The notes below the pieces were generated by a model, which did not search any database, was not told the DNA's origin, and saw only the letters and a list, made by a program, of their open reading frames with translations. A program made the position numbers and the translations under genes. Shown here in pieces: positions 32,001 to 44,434 of a stretch of DNA of 64,000 nucleotides (the first letter of the stretch is position 1; every line of letters begins with the position of its first letter). Source of the DNA: Volvox africanus (Eukaryota > Chlorophyta > Chlorophyceae > Chlamydomonadales > Volvocaceae); the NCBI GenBank assembly GCA_030268105.1, contig BSDZ01000013.1, positions 3,453,001 through 3,517,000 on the forward strand. Direction: 5' to 3'.

Positions 32001-34248
32001 TGTGAGGCGCTTTGGGCTTCCCAGGCGGCTAGCGTGGGGCCATGTCTGTTGCCCACCGTGTAGCAGACCGTATGTGTAAAGCAGGACAGGGAAAGGGAGG
32101 TACTGATCACGGCATGAAAAAGGGACAAGAAAGAGGAAGTTTAATGGCAATTTTCACTATCGTTCTCATATCGTATGTATGCATATTGGCATCGTGATGG
32201 TATTTGTTTCATTGATGCCGTACACAACCCTAAAGACACACGACTTGCTGGTTGCTTTGGTTTGGTAATCATGGTTAGCGACATATTGGCCCGGCACCGC
32301 CACTTCTATCCTTGTCATGTAGGTTTCTCAGTTATGTGTGCATCCAAAAGGTCTGTCCTCTTCTAACTTCCATTGAACTTTGTGACATACCCGTCACTAC
32401 TTGCTCCCCTCCCCCTCCTTCTGCTTACCTGGACTGGCGTAATTGACTGGCGAGACTGGCGTTCCTGACCCTATCTTCTATGGTGTTACGCACGGACGTC
32501 CTAGCAGCAACGACCCTAACCAGCAACGGCCCAACTTGCCATGTCCAACAATTCTACTACCCACCATAGCCACTTGCCTGATTCCCATGCGGCCCAGACC
32601 GGCAATCATGCATGATAGGGCACGGGGCCCAAAGGACGGCATCTTGGGCAGCAGCGAGCAGCACACCGCCACGACCATACGGCGAAAGCCCGCAACGTCA
32701 CTGCTACTGCTACTGCTACTGCTACCGCGGCGGCTGGCAGTCGATGTGACCGCGGTGGCGCCACCGTCTCGATTGAGTGCGCCGCCGGCGCGTGCAGTTG
32801 GACTCCCGCCCCCGCCCGTGATCTTCAGTGAGGACGGCTCGAACGCTTGTGAAGTCGGTGGCATCACAGGTCGGGGTTGAAGGCTGGGGACATGTCTAGG
32901 GGAAACAGGAGGAGGGAAGGGAAACCTATTCAGGGGAACACATTCTAGGTAGCCACTGGGTGGTAGCAACTGGCACCGGTAAGCAATCGGGATCCCTCAA
33001 ACCGTTCTGTCTGTCTGTCTGTCTGTGTGTCTGTCTATGTGTCTGTCTGTCTGTCTGTGACAAACCCACACATAGCTACACACTTGCGCATCTTGCTATC
33101 TCGTATTATGCACTGGCCAGGTAACATCTGGCCAGTTCAGCTCCATCTCCGTACACCTCTCGCCCGCCTCCACTCAGATCCGTTCTCTGACACCCTGATG
33201 ACTCACTTGAAGAAGTAGGCGGCTGCGTGCTCGTCGAACAACGGCAGATACTTAGGCAGCAGCCGGTGCGCCAAGGGACGACGCCAGTGACTGCAAGCAG
33301 CCAGGCGGGCCACAATTTTAGCCGTCATCCGAGGGTAAGGCCCATCGGGGCTGTCTTCGAAAAGTTTGCGACGGCGGTGGAAGCCCGCGGGAGAGGGTGT
33401 CACCATTCCCAGTATCGTGGGAGTTGGAGCGGAGATGTCGCTCTCCAAATCCAAGTCGGGATGCGTGCTTGGATCTGGATCTAAATCTGGATCTTCGTCA
33501 CGTGGGTAGACGTATTGGATCTGGATTTTTTTCTCGTCCCCTGATTCCCTTCTCGCCTCAGATTTAGATGGATCCCTCGAGGGGCTCATTTCGGGGTTCC
33601 ATTGGTGCCCTGGCGGCTCCAACTGCCCTTGCTGCTGCTGTTGCCCATCCTGCAGCTTCCGGGGCTGTAGGTGTCCCTGCTGTTGCTGGTGTGTCTGATG
33701 TGCCTGCTGTTGCTGTCCCTGGTGGCCCTGCTGCTGTTTTGCCTGCTGGTCCGCTTGCTTGTTCTCTTCCTCCTCCTCCTCCTCCTCCCCACCCTGTTGC
33801 TCGTGCTGCTGCCCTCCCCGGTGCCCTTCCTCCCCGCGTTGGATCAGCTCTTGGAAGTACTGTTGTGGGATGACCGCAAACAACAACCCAGAAGCAAAGT
33901 GGTTTCGAGGGGTGGCAGACCCAATATGGAGATTTACAACGGGCGGTCTAATGGGAGCTCTACGATACAAACACGACATCAAGGAGGTGGGATGTTGTGT
34001 GGCATGTCAAAACTCCGGAATGCCAGCTTCTTAACCAGTTGGTTCACCTGCAATGCGCGCCTCGGCTTCGGACGGACGACTGGGGCCTTTGAGGAACGCG
34101 CCAGCCGGCGCGCTTTGTTCGTCTCGACCCCATCGCCGTATTTGGCCCGCTTACTGGGCTTGCGGACGGGTAACGGATTAACGTGCGAAGCAGTGCGTTT
34201 AGGCGCCGGGCAGTTGTTTACATTCTGGTAGGGCCAGCCACCAAGCAT
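29049..34248 (-). CDS. OPR-like helical-repeat protein, probably organelle-targeted (1,293 aa model)
   Basis: Six-exon model on the minus strand: 34048-34248, 33207-33859, 32578-32883, 31686-32045, 29346-31555 and 29049-29200 (3,882 nt, all phases consistent). The start ATG is at 34248. Features are a basic N-terminus, a Gln/Glu-rich then Asp/Pro-rich linker, and a long helical part with recurrent tryptophans after Pro or Ala (about residues 395, 715, 859, 950, 990, 1028: PSRDWLDWL, VPAEWL, PPRHW, TPAW, MPATW) preceded by Leu/Ala-rich helices. This spacing resembles octotricopeptide (OPR) repeats, found in organelle RNA-binding proteins of Chlamydomonas. Intron 3 (32046-32577) appears to use a GC donor (AG/GCAAGT). 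The first exon and the 130-bp intron at 31556-31685 are the least certain. Target RNA unknown; no RAP domain seen. Confidence 0.68.
33003..33060. repeat. GTCT microsatellite in an OPR-gene intron
   Basis: Tandem GTCT/TCTG units lie in the second intron of the OPR-like gene; simple sequence. Confidence 0.85.
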
Positions 34249-36458
34249 TCTAAGAACGCATACGCGGCTTAGCGAATCGACAAAATGATGCGACGCCTGC
34301 CGTACTGGACGCCGATGGCCTCGTCCGATTAACACTTTTTCACAAGCTTCCGGTTGTAATTCCTTTTGGAGTAAGTTATGCAGTGCTGGTTAAAGGAAGC
34401 TAGCAATCGGGTTTTCCTCTTATTTCGCATTCCTTACCGAAACTCGTAAAATAAAAAACCTCGTACTTATATAAACCTTAAAGTCTCTGCCTGTAAATCA
34501 GATGAAAGCATGGTAAACATATACCAATACAGCCGTATCGCCTGAGTCAGGATTATGGATCTCTGAGACAGGGTGACAGTTGTTTTGGCTTTGTAAAAAA
34601 TTTCAAGCATGGTAATCAAAATTCCATCTGGAATTTATGAATTTGACGAGCACCCCGTCCCACAGGTGGAGGAGAAAGCACATCTTTCCGCCTATTTAAG
34701 ACATCATTTTCGTATCTGGAACGCTATCTATATGTTGAGTTTTTCGACTATGGTCTCCCTCTATATTTCGGGCTTTGATGCGGCAGGAGCCTGCGACTAC
34801 AGCCTCTAAGCTGGATTATGCACGGCAGCCTTACGGCTTGCCCTAGATGTCAGCTCTTTAGTTCAGCTGTCTTCACTTTCTGAGATTTTGTTATTCGCAC
34901 TTTCTTCCCCACCCTCCGCCCACCAGATTCATGCAGGCTCTCGCCCAAGATGGACGACACCAAGCAACAAGGCGCTTATGGCACCAAGTCCAGCTGCGTG
35001 CTTGAGTTGTCTGGCCTAGTTAAGCAGAATTGCTTTCCAGTTATATTTTTGTTTGTCTGCTTTCGGTGCTGGTAGGTGCTTCAGGTGGGTTTTGCCAAGG
35101 CAAGGCTTGTTGAAGTGCCTCTCTTGGCAGTAGCCGTCTTGGTTCTGGTTGACGGTTACCTCCGGCACCTTGGGTCCCTGTGTGTTCGTGGTCATGTTGT
35201 GGTGGGGTTACCGTGTCGCGCCCCTTGCTTGGTGTCATTTCAGCACCTTCAGTGGGGCTAGCCCGTTTCTTTGCTGTCGCGAGTGGGTTTTGCTCAGCAG
35301 TTGTACAAGGCCCTTATTCACGGGTAGCGTCTTGCGTGGCATAGTCAAGGACATGTCACAGAGAGTTTGAAACCGGAAATGCACACTTGATTCGCAACCA
35401 CGCTTACAGCTGGAACTTATCTTCCTTTGGCATGCCAAGAAATGAACCCAAAATTTGAAGCAGCAGCTGAAAGCGCGACCAGGCGTTATGTGGCACGTCA
35501 AATCAGTACAAGCGTAGGTTTATCAAATTGAGAAGTAAGTTTCTTGGACGATAGTACGGTAAGTTGTACAGTACCCTGTCTTAACGAGTAAGTTGTCACT
35601 CCACAGCTATTCGCCGTGTTGTGACACATTATGGTATATTGAATTACCGTCATGTCTAAGGAATAATCAAACGTAGCTCCCACTATGCAAGCAGAATCGC
35701 ACACGCAAACAGGTATCGGAGATGTTGAGGTCAGCATTGAGCCGTATGTAAATTTTGCAGACACGATTATTGCACCGTCCGAAACGACGAAGAGGTCGCG
35801 GCACGGATCATGCAGTAAAATCCGGAGGGTCCACTCCAGACAGCCGTGCGTTCTTCCCACTGCGACAGCGTTTACAGCAAACATGAAAGCTCCGAAAAGG
35901 ATATCCCCTTGCCCCAACCCATCCACCGCCCTCGTTGTTCGAGGAACCCTGCCTGCCAACCTTTTTCAAACAATACAACCTTCACGAAAAAACAGCAAAC
36001 AAGAACCTGTGCCAACACTTCAAAGCATGTGGAAAGATAGGTGGGAAGATGCACAACGGACAGCCAATCCTCCCTCCCCCCCTGCATTAGCACAACCAAG
36101 CAAAAGAGACTGAGCTCAGCAGCACCTGCCACAAGGCCTCCGCAGCAGCCAGGACAGCAAAGCCACCGCACTTATGCATGCACTATGACTCCGACGAGTG
36201 ACACAGCAATCCTCAAAAGCCATTGACCGTATCCGCCGGTGTTTCCTCTCCCTGGCACCTGCACAACCTGCCATGATTGTACGCAAATAGCAAACATGCA
36301 GTCTGGGACACACTAACGTTGCCCTACAAAGGTGTATGCCCCCGGGTGACATTCACCGTGTCAGTTCCTTGACATCCAGAACCGATTCATTGTTATGTAC
36401 TTAAAAGTGAGTTGCATGAGCAAGCGCCGAAGGAAGCTGGCATGCCGGTTGCTCCAGC
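34249..36458. other. Intergenic stretch with two unassigned open frames
   Basis: A plus-strand frame at 35685-36113 starts with ATG and reads 142 residues ending in a polar Pro-rich tail; the opposite strand is also open (35498-35959, 153 codons). Neither has a known domain and at most one can be real. A 66-codon plus frame at 34609-34809 is likewise unassigned. The region upstream of 34248 should hold the OPR-gene promoter. Confidence 0.35.
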
Positions 36459-36964
36459 TCAAACAGCAGTGCTCCCGTCCGAAGTCGGCGGCGCTGAGAC
36501 CACTAGCTGCTCTTGGGGCGGACTTCCGCCTTCAGATCCTCCATTTTTAGGACGACGGAGACGTTTCAGAATGATCCAGCCAGCGACCGCCAGGGCGGCC
36601 ATCGCAGGTGCGAGCCGTGAAGCTGCCTTGTAGCCCCCCAGCTGTCGTTGCAGGCTCTCAACTTGTTGCCGTACAGACTTAACTTCAGCACGCAATGCCT
36701 CAATCTTCTTGCGATGTGACTTCTGGTAATTGATAATGGTCTTGGTACACTGCACGGGTCCATCGGGTCGCTCAATTCCGGCGTGTTCCTTCAAACCGTT
36801 TGAATCTGCGTTCTACCAAGAAAAACAAAATAACCTTTTGGTAGCCTTACTTGCGACTTGACAAGCTCGCAGCGTGGGCAAGGTGGCGGCGCGGCGCTGG
36901 GGCGAGGAGGAACATCTTGGTCTTTTGGCCCTAATGTATCTGTTTTGGGACCGCCAAAATTCAT
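36459..36964 (-). CDS. Small tail-anchored coiled-coil protein (155 aa)
   Basis: Two exons on the minus strand, 36851-36964 and 36459-36812, join in phase 0 across a 38-bp intron (GTAAGG...TTGGTAG). The start ATG at 36964 gives MNFGGPKTDTLGPKDQDVPP. After a Pro-rich N-terminus and a C-x-x-C pair (CPRCELVKSQ) comes a basic coiled coil (IEALRAEVKSVRQQVESLQR), then one hydrophobic segment (LAPAMAALAVAGWIILKRL) with basic flanking residues and a polar 28-residue tail. This is the layout of a membrane protein with a cytosolic coiled coil, perhaps in an organelle or ER membrane. The very short intron is unusual; the two frames join well, but cDNA support would help. Function unknown. Confidence 0.6.
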
Positions 36965-38883
36965 TGTAAGAATGCACTCGCTAGCTGGCAGTTATGTTTG
37001 CTCCTACAACGGGGCGTCGGCAGGCTGGCGAAATGGCGATGCCGCTGCTCGGTATTCGCCTATAGTGTAAGGTACTGGGAGAACAACCGCTTATGGATGT
37101 AAGCTGAAAGATCAGCATAATTCTCATCGCTTCTTGACGTTAACAGTGGCAGACATTATAGTGTTACAAGGACCTTTGTACGGGAAACCGACAATTTAAC
37201 GAACTTTTCCGAAATGTTCTAAAATACGCATAGCCTTGCCTGAGTCCCAAGTAGCAGCGGAGAAGTGGCACACGACACATCGCATGCCATTTTACCGGCC
37301 TCAGCCAGCCAACGCAGTACCTTCCCTCCACCATCGTCCACGCCAAGTCACTTCGGAGTCCTCCACGACGACAAGACGCCGGAATTCATCAACTAGTGGT
37401 TGGCGAGGAAGCCCCGACACATGGCAATAATGAGACCATGTCAATCGGGGGATTTTGCATTAAAGTATAACGAATCAAAGACGTAAAAAGGGAGTTCGGG
37501 GAAACCACGCAGTGTGGTGAACAACGCTAAGGGCCTGGCGGGGATCAGCTTAGCTGTTATGAGCTGCCATCTTCCATCTCTGCATGCCAGCGCGCAGTTC
37601 ACGCGCTGTTCACACATCTCCATCCCCTGCCCTTTCCTCTTTCGGAGCTCATTCTGCCTCCTATAATGTTCTATTTCTTCCGGCCCGGTCTATTTGAATG
37701 CGGCCGGTGCAGTCCTGGCTGATAAGCAACCGTGGGCCGTTCCAACAAGGCCAATACAACAACACGCGAGGAAAGAAAGGACGTGCAGACGCGCAGTCAT
37801 GGGCGTCTGCATCAAAAGCGTGCATTTGTGAGGCCCCAGCAAAATTGACCTGTACGTAATAGCTGATGTACGAGCTCGTCTAGCGCTGCTAGCCCGTTTA
37901 ACGAGTTGCTACTGCTATTGCTATTGCTGCTGTTGGTGCGGCGTGAGATGGAAGTTGTGGGTCTAAAAGCGGGGCTTGTGCTTTGGTACGATTTGTACTG
38001 CCTAATGTTAGGTACTGTGGGTGCTATCTGCCCGACAGCTGGTCAGGCCCTGTCAGGCACACATGCACCAGGCCTTGCGGGTCCCGGGTCCCCGGCCTGG
38101 GAAGTTAAATGCCCGACAAGCAGGTTGTTAGGCGCGGTCAACCGCAGTCCCTTTCGAACTCCGGAAGGGAATACCCCTGTACTGCCGGCAAATAGCAACT
38201 TGATAAATTTCAGAAAGCCATCCCCCGCATAGCCGAGGCGACATGCAAGCGCCCAGATCTAGGCTACTTAAGTAACGCAGAGGAAAGGTCTAGAGATCGG
38301 GAGGGAAATTAGCATGATAATTGTCCCGGACGAACACGACAGATCCTGTGCTGTAGCTTGCAGTGCATGCTCGTAAATTACTGCTAACTTAATACAGATG
38401 CGTGCAAATAGAAATAAGCAAACAGCTAGGAAATCTGCTAAGCCTCCACAAGTGCTATATCATCAAGATATTATAAGCACTCAGCACGTCAATGGTGTGT
38501 GACAGTTGTTCACGTAAGGGTCACCGAGATTCACACATAAACTCGGCCAAAAAGCGTTCCGGCGTGTTAGATGCCGCACGATTGCCGTACTGTGACGTGT
38601 AGCCGCAAGGTGCATCCAACAGACCATGAAAATCCATCTACAATCTACCTATTCTCATCATCTTTTTTGACATTTCGTAGGAGCTTTAGCACAATACAGG
38701 CAATTGGACCTATCCTTCTTTCTAACTGTCCTCAGCTTTCGCTAACGGGTGAGTCGCTTTGAATGCCGAGGAACTGAAGCATAATGCAGAAACCTTGATT
38801 TCATATCATATATGTCGCTGCTCCCTGAGTCACAGCGTCATCTTTTGCCTCGGAACCTTTCTTACTTGCCGAGCAGTCTGGAA
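36965..38883. other. Intergenic stretch between divergent genes
   Basis: This lies between the minus-strand tail-anchored gene and the plus-strand HPF gene and should contain both promoters. Open frames (for example 37906-38232 plus) have no domains. Nothing else was recognised. Confidence 0.45.
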
Positions 38884-41270
38884 ATGGTTCTTACGCTCCA
38901 GCAACGCGTTACCCAAGGGACCTGCTGCAAGCAGGTAAGGCAAAATGGTGCTGCTGTGACTTTGTTGGGGCGGCATTTTGAAGAACGAATGGTCGCACAG
39001 GTACCGGTAACTGGGCACTGCGTGATCACCCTCCGTCGGCCAACGGTGGCGCTTGCAACAACATGCTCGACGTTATCCCAACCAGGTGGGCATAACTTCT
39101 TTCAGACAATCAACTTGCTCCGAGACGCGGTGCTTTCGAAAAATGTACCGATCTGATCAATTAGCCATTGATTACTTCTTATGCGCTTTCAGAGCTAGCG
39201 CTTGCAAATGCCTTTGCGTTCGGGAGACCGAGGCGGGCTGGCCTAGTGGTCTGCGCAGCAGCGAAGGCTGCAACGTCTACCGTCCGTATTATCATCCAAG
39301 GCCGTAAGCTGCCGGTTACGGATGCCATTAAAGACTACGTTGAGGAGAAGGTGGCAAAAGCCATCCACAATTTTGCGCATACTTTGAGGGAGGTCGATGT
39401 TACCCTGTCGGCCCGCGGCGGTGACACCGGGACTCACGGCAAGAGGTACGGTTGCCTTATTGCAGGGCGTTTCTAAACATCTACTTCGATATTCGATCGT
39501 GATTGGTCTACGAAAACTGAAAATTTAATGACCATTAGTCAGGGGTAATGCCCGGCAATTTCGGAACCTCGGTTTAATATAACACGCTCACCGAGTGGAC
39601 ATTGCGGCGATGCATGATTGTGATCTCAAATATCGGATATGGATTCCATCCACATGCATGACAACAGAGGGCTATGCCTGAGCTAAATTGGAAGTGTGAC
39701 CTGGAAGTGTGCACAACCATCCGCTGCCACCCTGTCCATCAACCCTTCACTCTTTTGCGGCGACGTTGCAAATCTGCCGCGATTCCTCTCAGGGAGCAGA
39801 AGGTCGACGTGACGATCTTTACTCTGCGCAATGGCGTGGTCCGTGTTGAGGATACGGAGGCTAACTTGTACGCGGCAATCGACCTGGTGTGCGATAAGAT
39901 CCGCACCAAGCTCACGCGCGTCAAGGAGAAGGCCATCAGCAAGGGCAAGTGGCCGGGCCGCGCGGGTCCCAAGGAGGACGTGGAGGAGGAGGACTTCCAG
40001 GAGTATCTCAAGGACGTAAGAGCTCAAGAGGGCATCTGGGCGATAAGGCAGCCGGAGAGCGGTGGAGCGAGGGGGGTTTGTGAAGGCCGTATAAAGGTCG
40101 TATAAAATGACATTCAGTTGTTCAGGGCGGGGGCACCACCCATGCCACCACGCATAGGATAGTGGTGTTTACAATATGCATAAAAAGATATAAGGAAGAC
40201 CATCTGGGTTTGTTTTAAAAGGTATTTGAATGTTTGCGGAATCTACACGGGTACTCGGGGTTCGCCCCCCCATGAGTTGGATTGTTCCTTTGTGTGGTGT
40301 GCCTTAACGTCTGCTATGATCCAAATTTCTCCAGGTCAAGTTGGAGACGAGGCTATTTGACAAAGAGGCTGAGCTGCAAAAGCAGTTCGCGGAGTTGAAC
40401 CGCAACTACCCCGCCACAGTCATGCGCTCGAAGACCCTCATCCTAGGTGCGTCCCGCTGCCCCCTCCAGCTGAGGCGCTGCCGGTCTTCCGGATTGATTG
40501 ATTGGGATTTCGACTGGGGCGGCAGAGCTTTACCCTAAAGCTCGGAGGACCCATGATAGCATGGAATGATTGCATGGGATGCGAAATGTTATAATTACCA
40601 GTAGACATGCCTTGTGGTCGTCGTGCGCTGATGCTTTAACATTTGATGTTAAAGCCTCTTACGGTTGGGGTCGTTCAGGTGGTCGTGGAGGTGTGTGCAC
40701 ATTGGCTGTTGCATGGACCTTTCGCGCAGCCGAAACACTCTCAAAACTGATTTCTCGTCTGTGTTTGCAGACCCAATCACAGTCGAAGAGGCAATTGATG
40801 CGTTGGAGGCTGTGGGACACTCATTCTACGTTTTCCGTGAAATGACAACCGATAGCGTTCAGGTGCGTGCTGGGATTCGAATCACGGGCTTTTACGGATC
40901 AGGAAAATTGCGATGAGGGCTTGGAGCGGTTACGCCTTCAGTACGGCCGTTGCTCCGGCGGAACTTGGTCCAAAGTAAACGACCGATGTTGAGCTGTACG
41001 AGCTGTTGACGCTGCCAAGTTACTGGTCCTTGCAGGAGGGAAGTACTTCATTGCACGACTGGTTACGCGGTCAGACGGTTTCCATTTGACCGCGTAATCA
41101 TTGGTGTTTGTTCGTGACTGTTGATGCACAGAGCCCTGTACATAGGGTGGCTTGGTGACCAGATGTTATCGTGTAGTCACGTTCTCCGCCTGCTGCGTGG
41201 TTGTCTACAGGTCGTATACAAGCGCGAGTCTGGCGGCTATGGAGTCATAGTTCCGCAGATGCGTGACTGA
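38884..41270 (+). CDS. PSRP1: Chloroplast long-form hibernation-promoting factor (PSRP1/pY homologue)
   Basis: Six exons on the plus strand: 38884-38934, 39195-39445, 39793-40015, 40335-40446, 40771-40862 and 41211-41270 (262 aa model). The N-terminal ribosome-binding domain reads VRIIIQGRKLPVTDAIKDYV, HTLREVDVTLSARGG, KVDVTIFTLRNGVVRVED and LYAAIDLVCDKI; the C-terminal dimerisation domain reads VEEAIDALEAVGHSFYVF and VVYKRESGGYGVIVPQ. Long HPFs occupy the decoding centre and pair inactive ribosomes as 100S dimers; the plastid form is PSRP1. An Arg/Ala-rich leader with VVCAAA before the domain fits a plastid transit peptide. Exons 3-6 are firm. Exon 1 is uncertain: the model given uses acceptor CAGAG, while an alternative exon 38884-39085 joined to 39193 also keeps frame and adds 51 residues. 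Confidence 0.85.
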
Positions 41271-43496
41271 GGACGCACCCATGAGCACGCCAAACGGCCG
41301 CAGCGCACACCATTGCAAACAGAGCAGAGAACATTTCAGTTCAAATAAGGTCTAGGGCGCTGGAGCTCGGGGGGTTTCGGGGGAATTCTAGAATCTCAAT
41401 ATTCTGCTGCAACCGGTGTCACTCGTTAGCCTGACCTATATATGATAGCAAGCGCGGCGCAAGCAGCTTGGCCACGGCGGCAAGGACTTGTTGACTTCAC
41501 GACGTTAGCAGGTTGATAACATATGCCACCAGGCCTCGCGCATATGGAATGTCCTTTCTCTTCTGTCACGTGTGCATGCATGAGGGAATGGAAACGATGT
41601 ACGGTATGTGTCCAACTGGGATTTATTGCCAGGCATATGTATGTAATGATAATACCAAATATGTAAGTTTCGGAGCAAGCTCAGTTTGGCGCAGATCACA
41701 TCCCTATTACAGGTACGACATAACAGGTATTCTTACGTCTCCTCAGGTTCAGAAATGATAGTAAAAGAGCTGTATCCCAACTACGTGTGCCGTAAGGCTG
41801 GGCAATTGTTGTAGATTGGGTTCACGACAAGCCATGTAGGAATTTAGTCATACAATATGTCGTATGGCCTGCACGCGTTGATGTGTGCATAGCTGCTGTA
41901 AGTATGCGTCTACCCACTAGGTAATGCAGTGGAATCCAATCTCACCTTTAGCCATTCAGCCTATCATAAGAAACATGAATGCATGGAACAGTCTGCCAAC
42001 TTGCCATTTTGTGACAGACGCCAGGTGCCAGCAGACACAGCGAATTACCCATGCCTGCCACCTAACCTGCTGCAATCCAAACAATATTAATCACTAAAGC
42101 AACGGATTCGCGCGTTAGGGCGCGTTAGCTCGCTCATGGTGTGTAGGAGTTTGCGTATGCCTAACGCACGTCTAACGCAAGCTGATAGAAAAGTTGACGA
42201 AACTTTCTTTTTCCTGCATCGTTTTCAAGACTATTACATCAAAGTATATTCATAATGAATGTAATATTCCAAGCACATTTCGTCGTGTTTTGTGTTGCTG
42301 GATAAATTTGTCAGGTGTGTGTATATATATACATATGGTTTATATACATAGTTATATATATAACGATAACTAACTATATATAAATTTATATATCATTAAA
42401 TACATAACTTTATATAATGCTATAGATATTGTATCTTTAGCATATTTCTTGCTTTAACTAGAACTTTTCTGATCGGAAATACCAGATGACTGCAAATGCA
42501 AAACAAACTTAACAAGCAAGCATCACAGTACCATCATCCTATACTAGGCGTAGCGATGGTAGGACTTTGTTACGACATACGGTTACAAAGCTACCCAAAG
42601 CTTCTCCCTCCGATTCAGGCGTTCTGTCTTCACATCCATTCGAGAGTATTCCCTTTACCATGAGTGACATAGTTTTCCTCCTTTTCGCTGAGCCTGCTGC
42701 TGGCTCGTCCCCTCCTTTACTTTGGCCAAGGTTTTATGTCTTGTGGCGCAACCGTTCCAAATTTTCTCCAGTCCGTTTGCCTAGATAGAGCTGGTCTTCG
42801 TTTTGGGAAGCAAAGGAGATTCGGGCTCTCCAGGATTTCCTAGCTTATGTTAACACGGCGTCGTGGCTGTGGTTAAGACGGAATGGTGTACATGAGGTCC
42901 TGTGAGGTTCGATAGTGCCTCTAGTAATAATAATTTCAATTTATTTCACTTATTCGTCATTCATAAGCCCGTCAATTAACGCTTAATAGCCATAAGTGTT
43001 CATCGTTTAAAGCGCTACCAACGCTAATACTTTGTAAAGCGCTACGAAATTTGCATCTCTTCAGACTCGCGCTCGTTAACATGCAGCTCGTTAAGACATT
43101 AATAGTTCGTAGCTGTACTATAACGCTATCTACGAACGCTAATTGTTTAAGGAACCCTTACGATAACTGCAAACCGCAAATAGATTGCATGATTGTTATT
43201 GTTGACTCTAACTGACTTGGAAGCGGGGCGGGCTAGGTATCGACCGTCGTGTCTCGTTAGCGCACGCACCATATTGCAAGAAACAATAGAGAGAGGTCAT
43301 CCAGGACACTCAGGACAACAGGAGCTACGGCGAAAGGTTAGAAGATATCAGCTGTAATGTTCAAAGCTTCGACCTGTGATGCTTTGCAGTTTAGGTGTTT
43401 TTAGCTTGCTGTGTGAGTGTTCTGCGAAGCATTTTCTTATCCTCCGAAATCCTTTAATCCTTCTTTTATCACATTGTTCCTTCATCGCATCTTCAT
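41271..43496. other. HPF 3' UTR and intergenic AT-rich DNA
   Basis: This stretch includes the HPF 3' UTR, an AT-rich TATATA microsatellite at about 42318-42420, and a segment at 42960-43160 with scattered AACGCTA and AAAGCGCTA motifs. No gene was recognised. Confidence 0.45.
41642..41646 (+). terminator. Candidate TGTAA poly(A) signal for the HPF gene
   Basis: TGTAA lies 372 bp after the HPF stop codon. It is the first clear copy of the volvocine poly(A) motif downstream and was identified by motif only. Confidence 0.35.
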
Positions 43497-43907
43497 TGTT
43501 GAACATCGGTCGGGACAATAGTGGAACTATGCGTGATGGATAACACAAGTGCGAGTACGACACTAGTACTGCTATCTACTCTGCCTATTATTGTAGAGTC
43601 AGTGGGATATGCTAAGGATTAATCACGTACACAATGATATACGGATTTGATTCCCTGTTTGACTGCGTATTGCATTCCAACAGGTTATGAGCCCCGAGTC
43701 ATAGCGGAAGACGGCGACTCCTGTTGGAATGCGATACGCAGTCGGACAGGGAAGCAAATCCTTAGTTCATTCCATATTGCTTAATCTTTAGCATAGCCCA
43801 CTGACTCTGCATAATGGACAGAATAGATTGCAGTACTAATGTCGTACTCGCACTTGTCTTATCAGTCACGCATAGTTCCACTATTGTTCCGACCAATGTT
43901 CAAGACA
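43497..43907 (-). repeat. Ty1/copia LTR that is itself a long inverted repeat
   Basis: Read on the minus strand, the segment starts TGTCTTGAACATTGG just after the copia 3' end and finishes CCGATGTTCAACA, giving TG...CA ends as expected for an LTR. Its two halves (43497-43683 and 43720-43907) are reverse complements with roughly 85 percent identity and meet around a 36-nt unique centre. It could be one palindromic LTR, or two opposite LTR fragments fused by rearrangement. A transcript through it would fold into a long hairpin. Confidence 0.65.
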
Positions 43908-43942
43908 CACCCTCGGACGGAACACCGTCAACGTCCGAATTC

Positions 43943-44430
43943 TCAGCGTACACCCATCACGGTCCTGAACTCCGCGAACTTCTTGTCACCTAGTGGCTTC
44001 GTCATGACGTCTGCCACCATGCTCTCCGTGGGGCAGTAATCAAACTTCACCTCGCCACGCTCAGCCCGCTCCCGGACAAAGTGGTGGACCACGTCAATGT
44101 GCTTCGACTGCTCTGTGTTAACCGGATTCTTGATCAGGCTCAGCGCTCCCTGGTTGTCATCCCATATGCGCATACAATCCTGCTCTATGCCTAAATCGAA
44201 CAGGAGCTTGTGAAGCCACAGCGCCTGACGTGTGGTGAGTGCCACGGCCATGTATTCAGTCTCGACGGACGATGTTGCAACAGTCGGCTTCAAGCGGCTC
44301 TCCAGCCGATTGCGGTACCATTCAGCAGGAAAACGAAACCCGTGGTGGACCGACGGCTGTCACGGTCCTTTGCCCAATCGGCATAGGAATAGCCCTCTAC
44401 CACCAAACTGCCGCGCATTGCAACGTTCAG
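43943..44430 (-). pseudogene. Ty1/copia RNase H, 3' end (broken)
   Basis: The minus strand reads ADWAKDRDSRRSTTGFVF, then after a one-base frameshift KPTVATSSVETEYMA, ALWLHKLLFDLG, DDNQGALSLIKNPVN, SKHIDVVHHFVRE and VADVMTKPLG. These are the conserved copia RNase H blocks, with the acidic catalytic residues in ADWA, VETEY, WDDN and VAD still visible. The fragment stops abruptly near 44434, so gag, integrase and RT are missing. It ends just upstream of the LTR at 43907. Confidence 0.88.
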
Positions 44431-44434
44431 GTAA

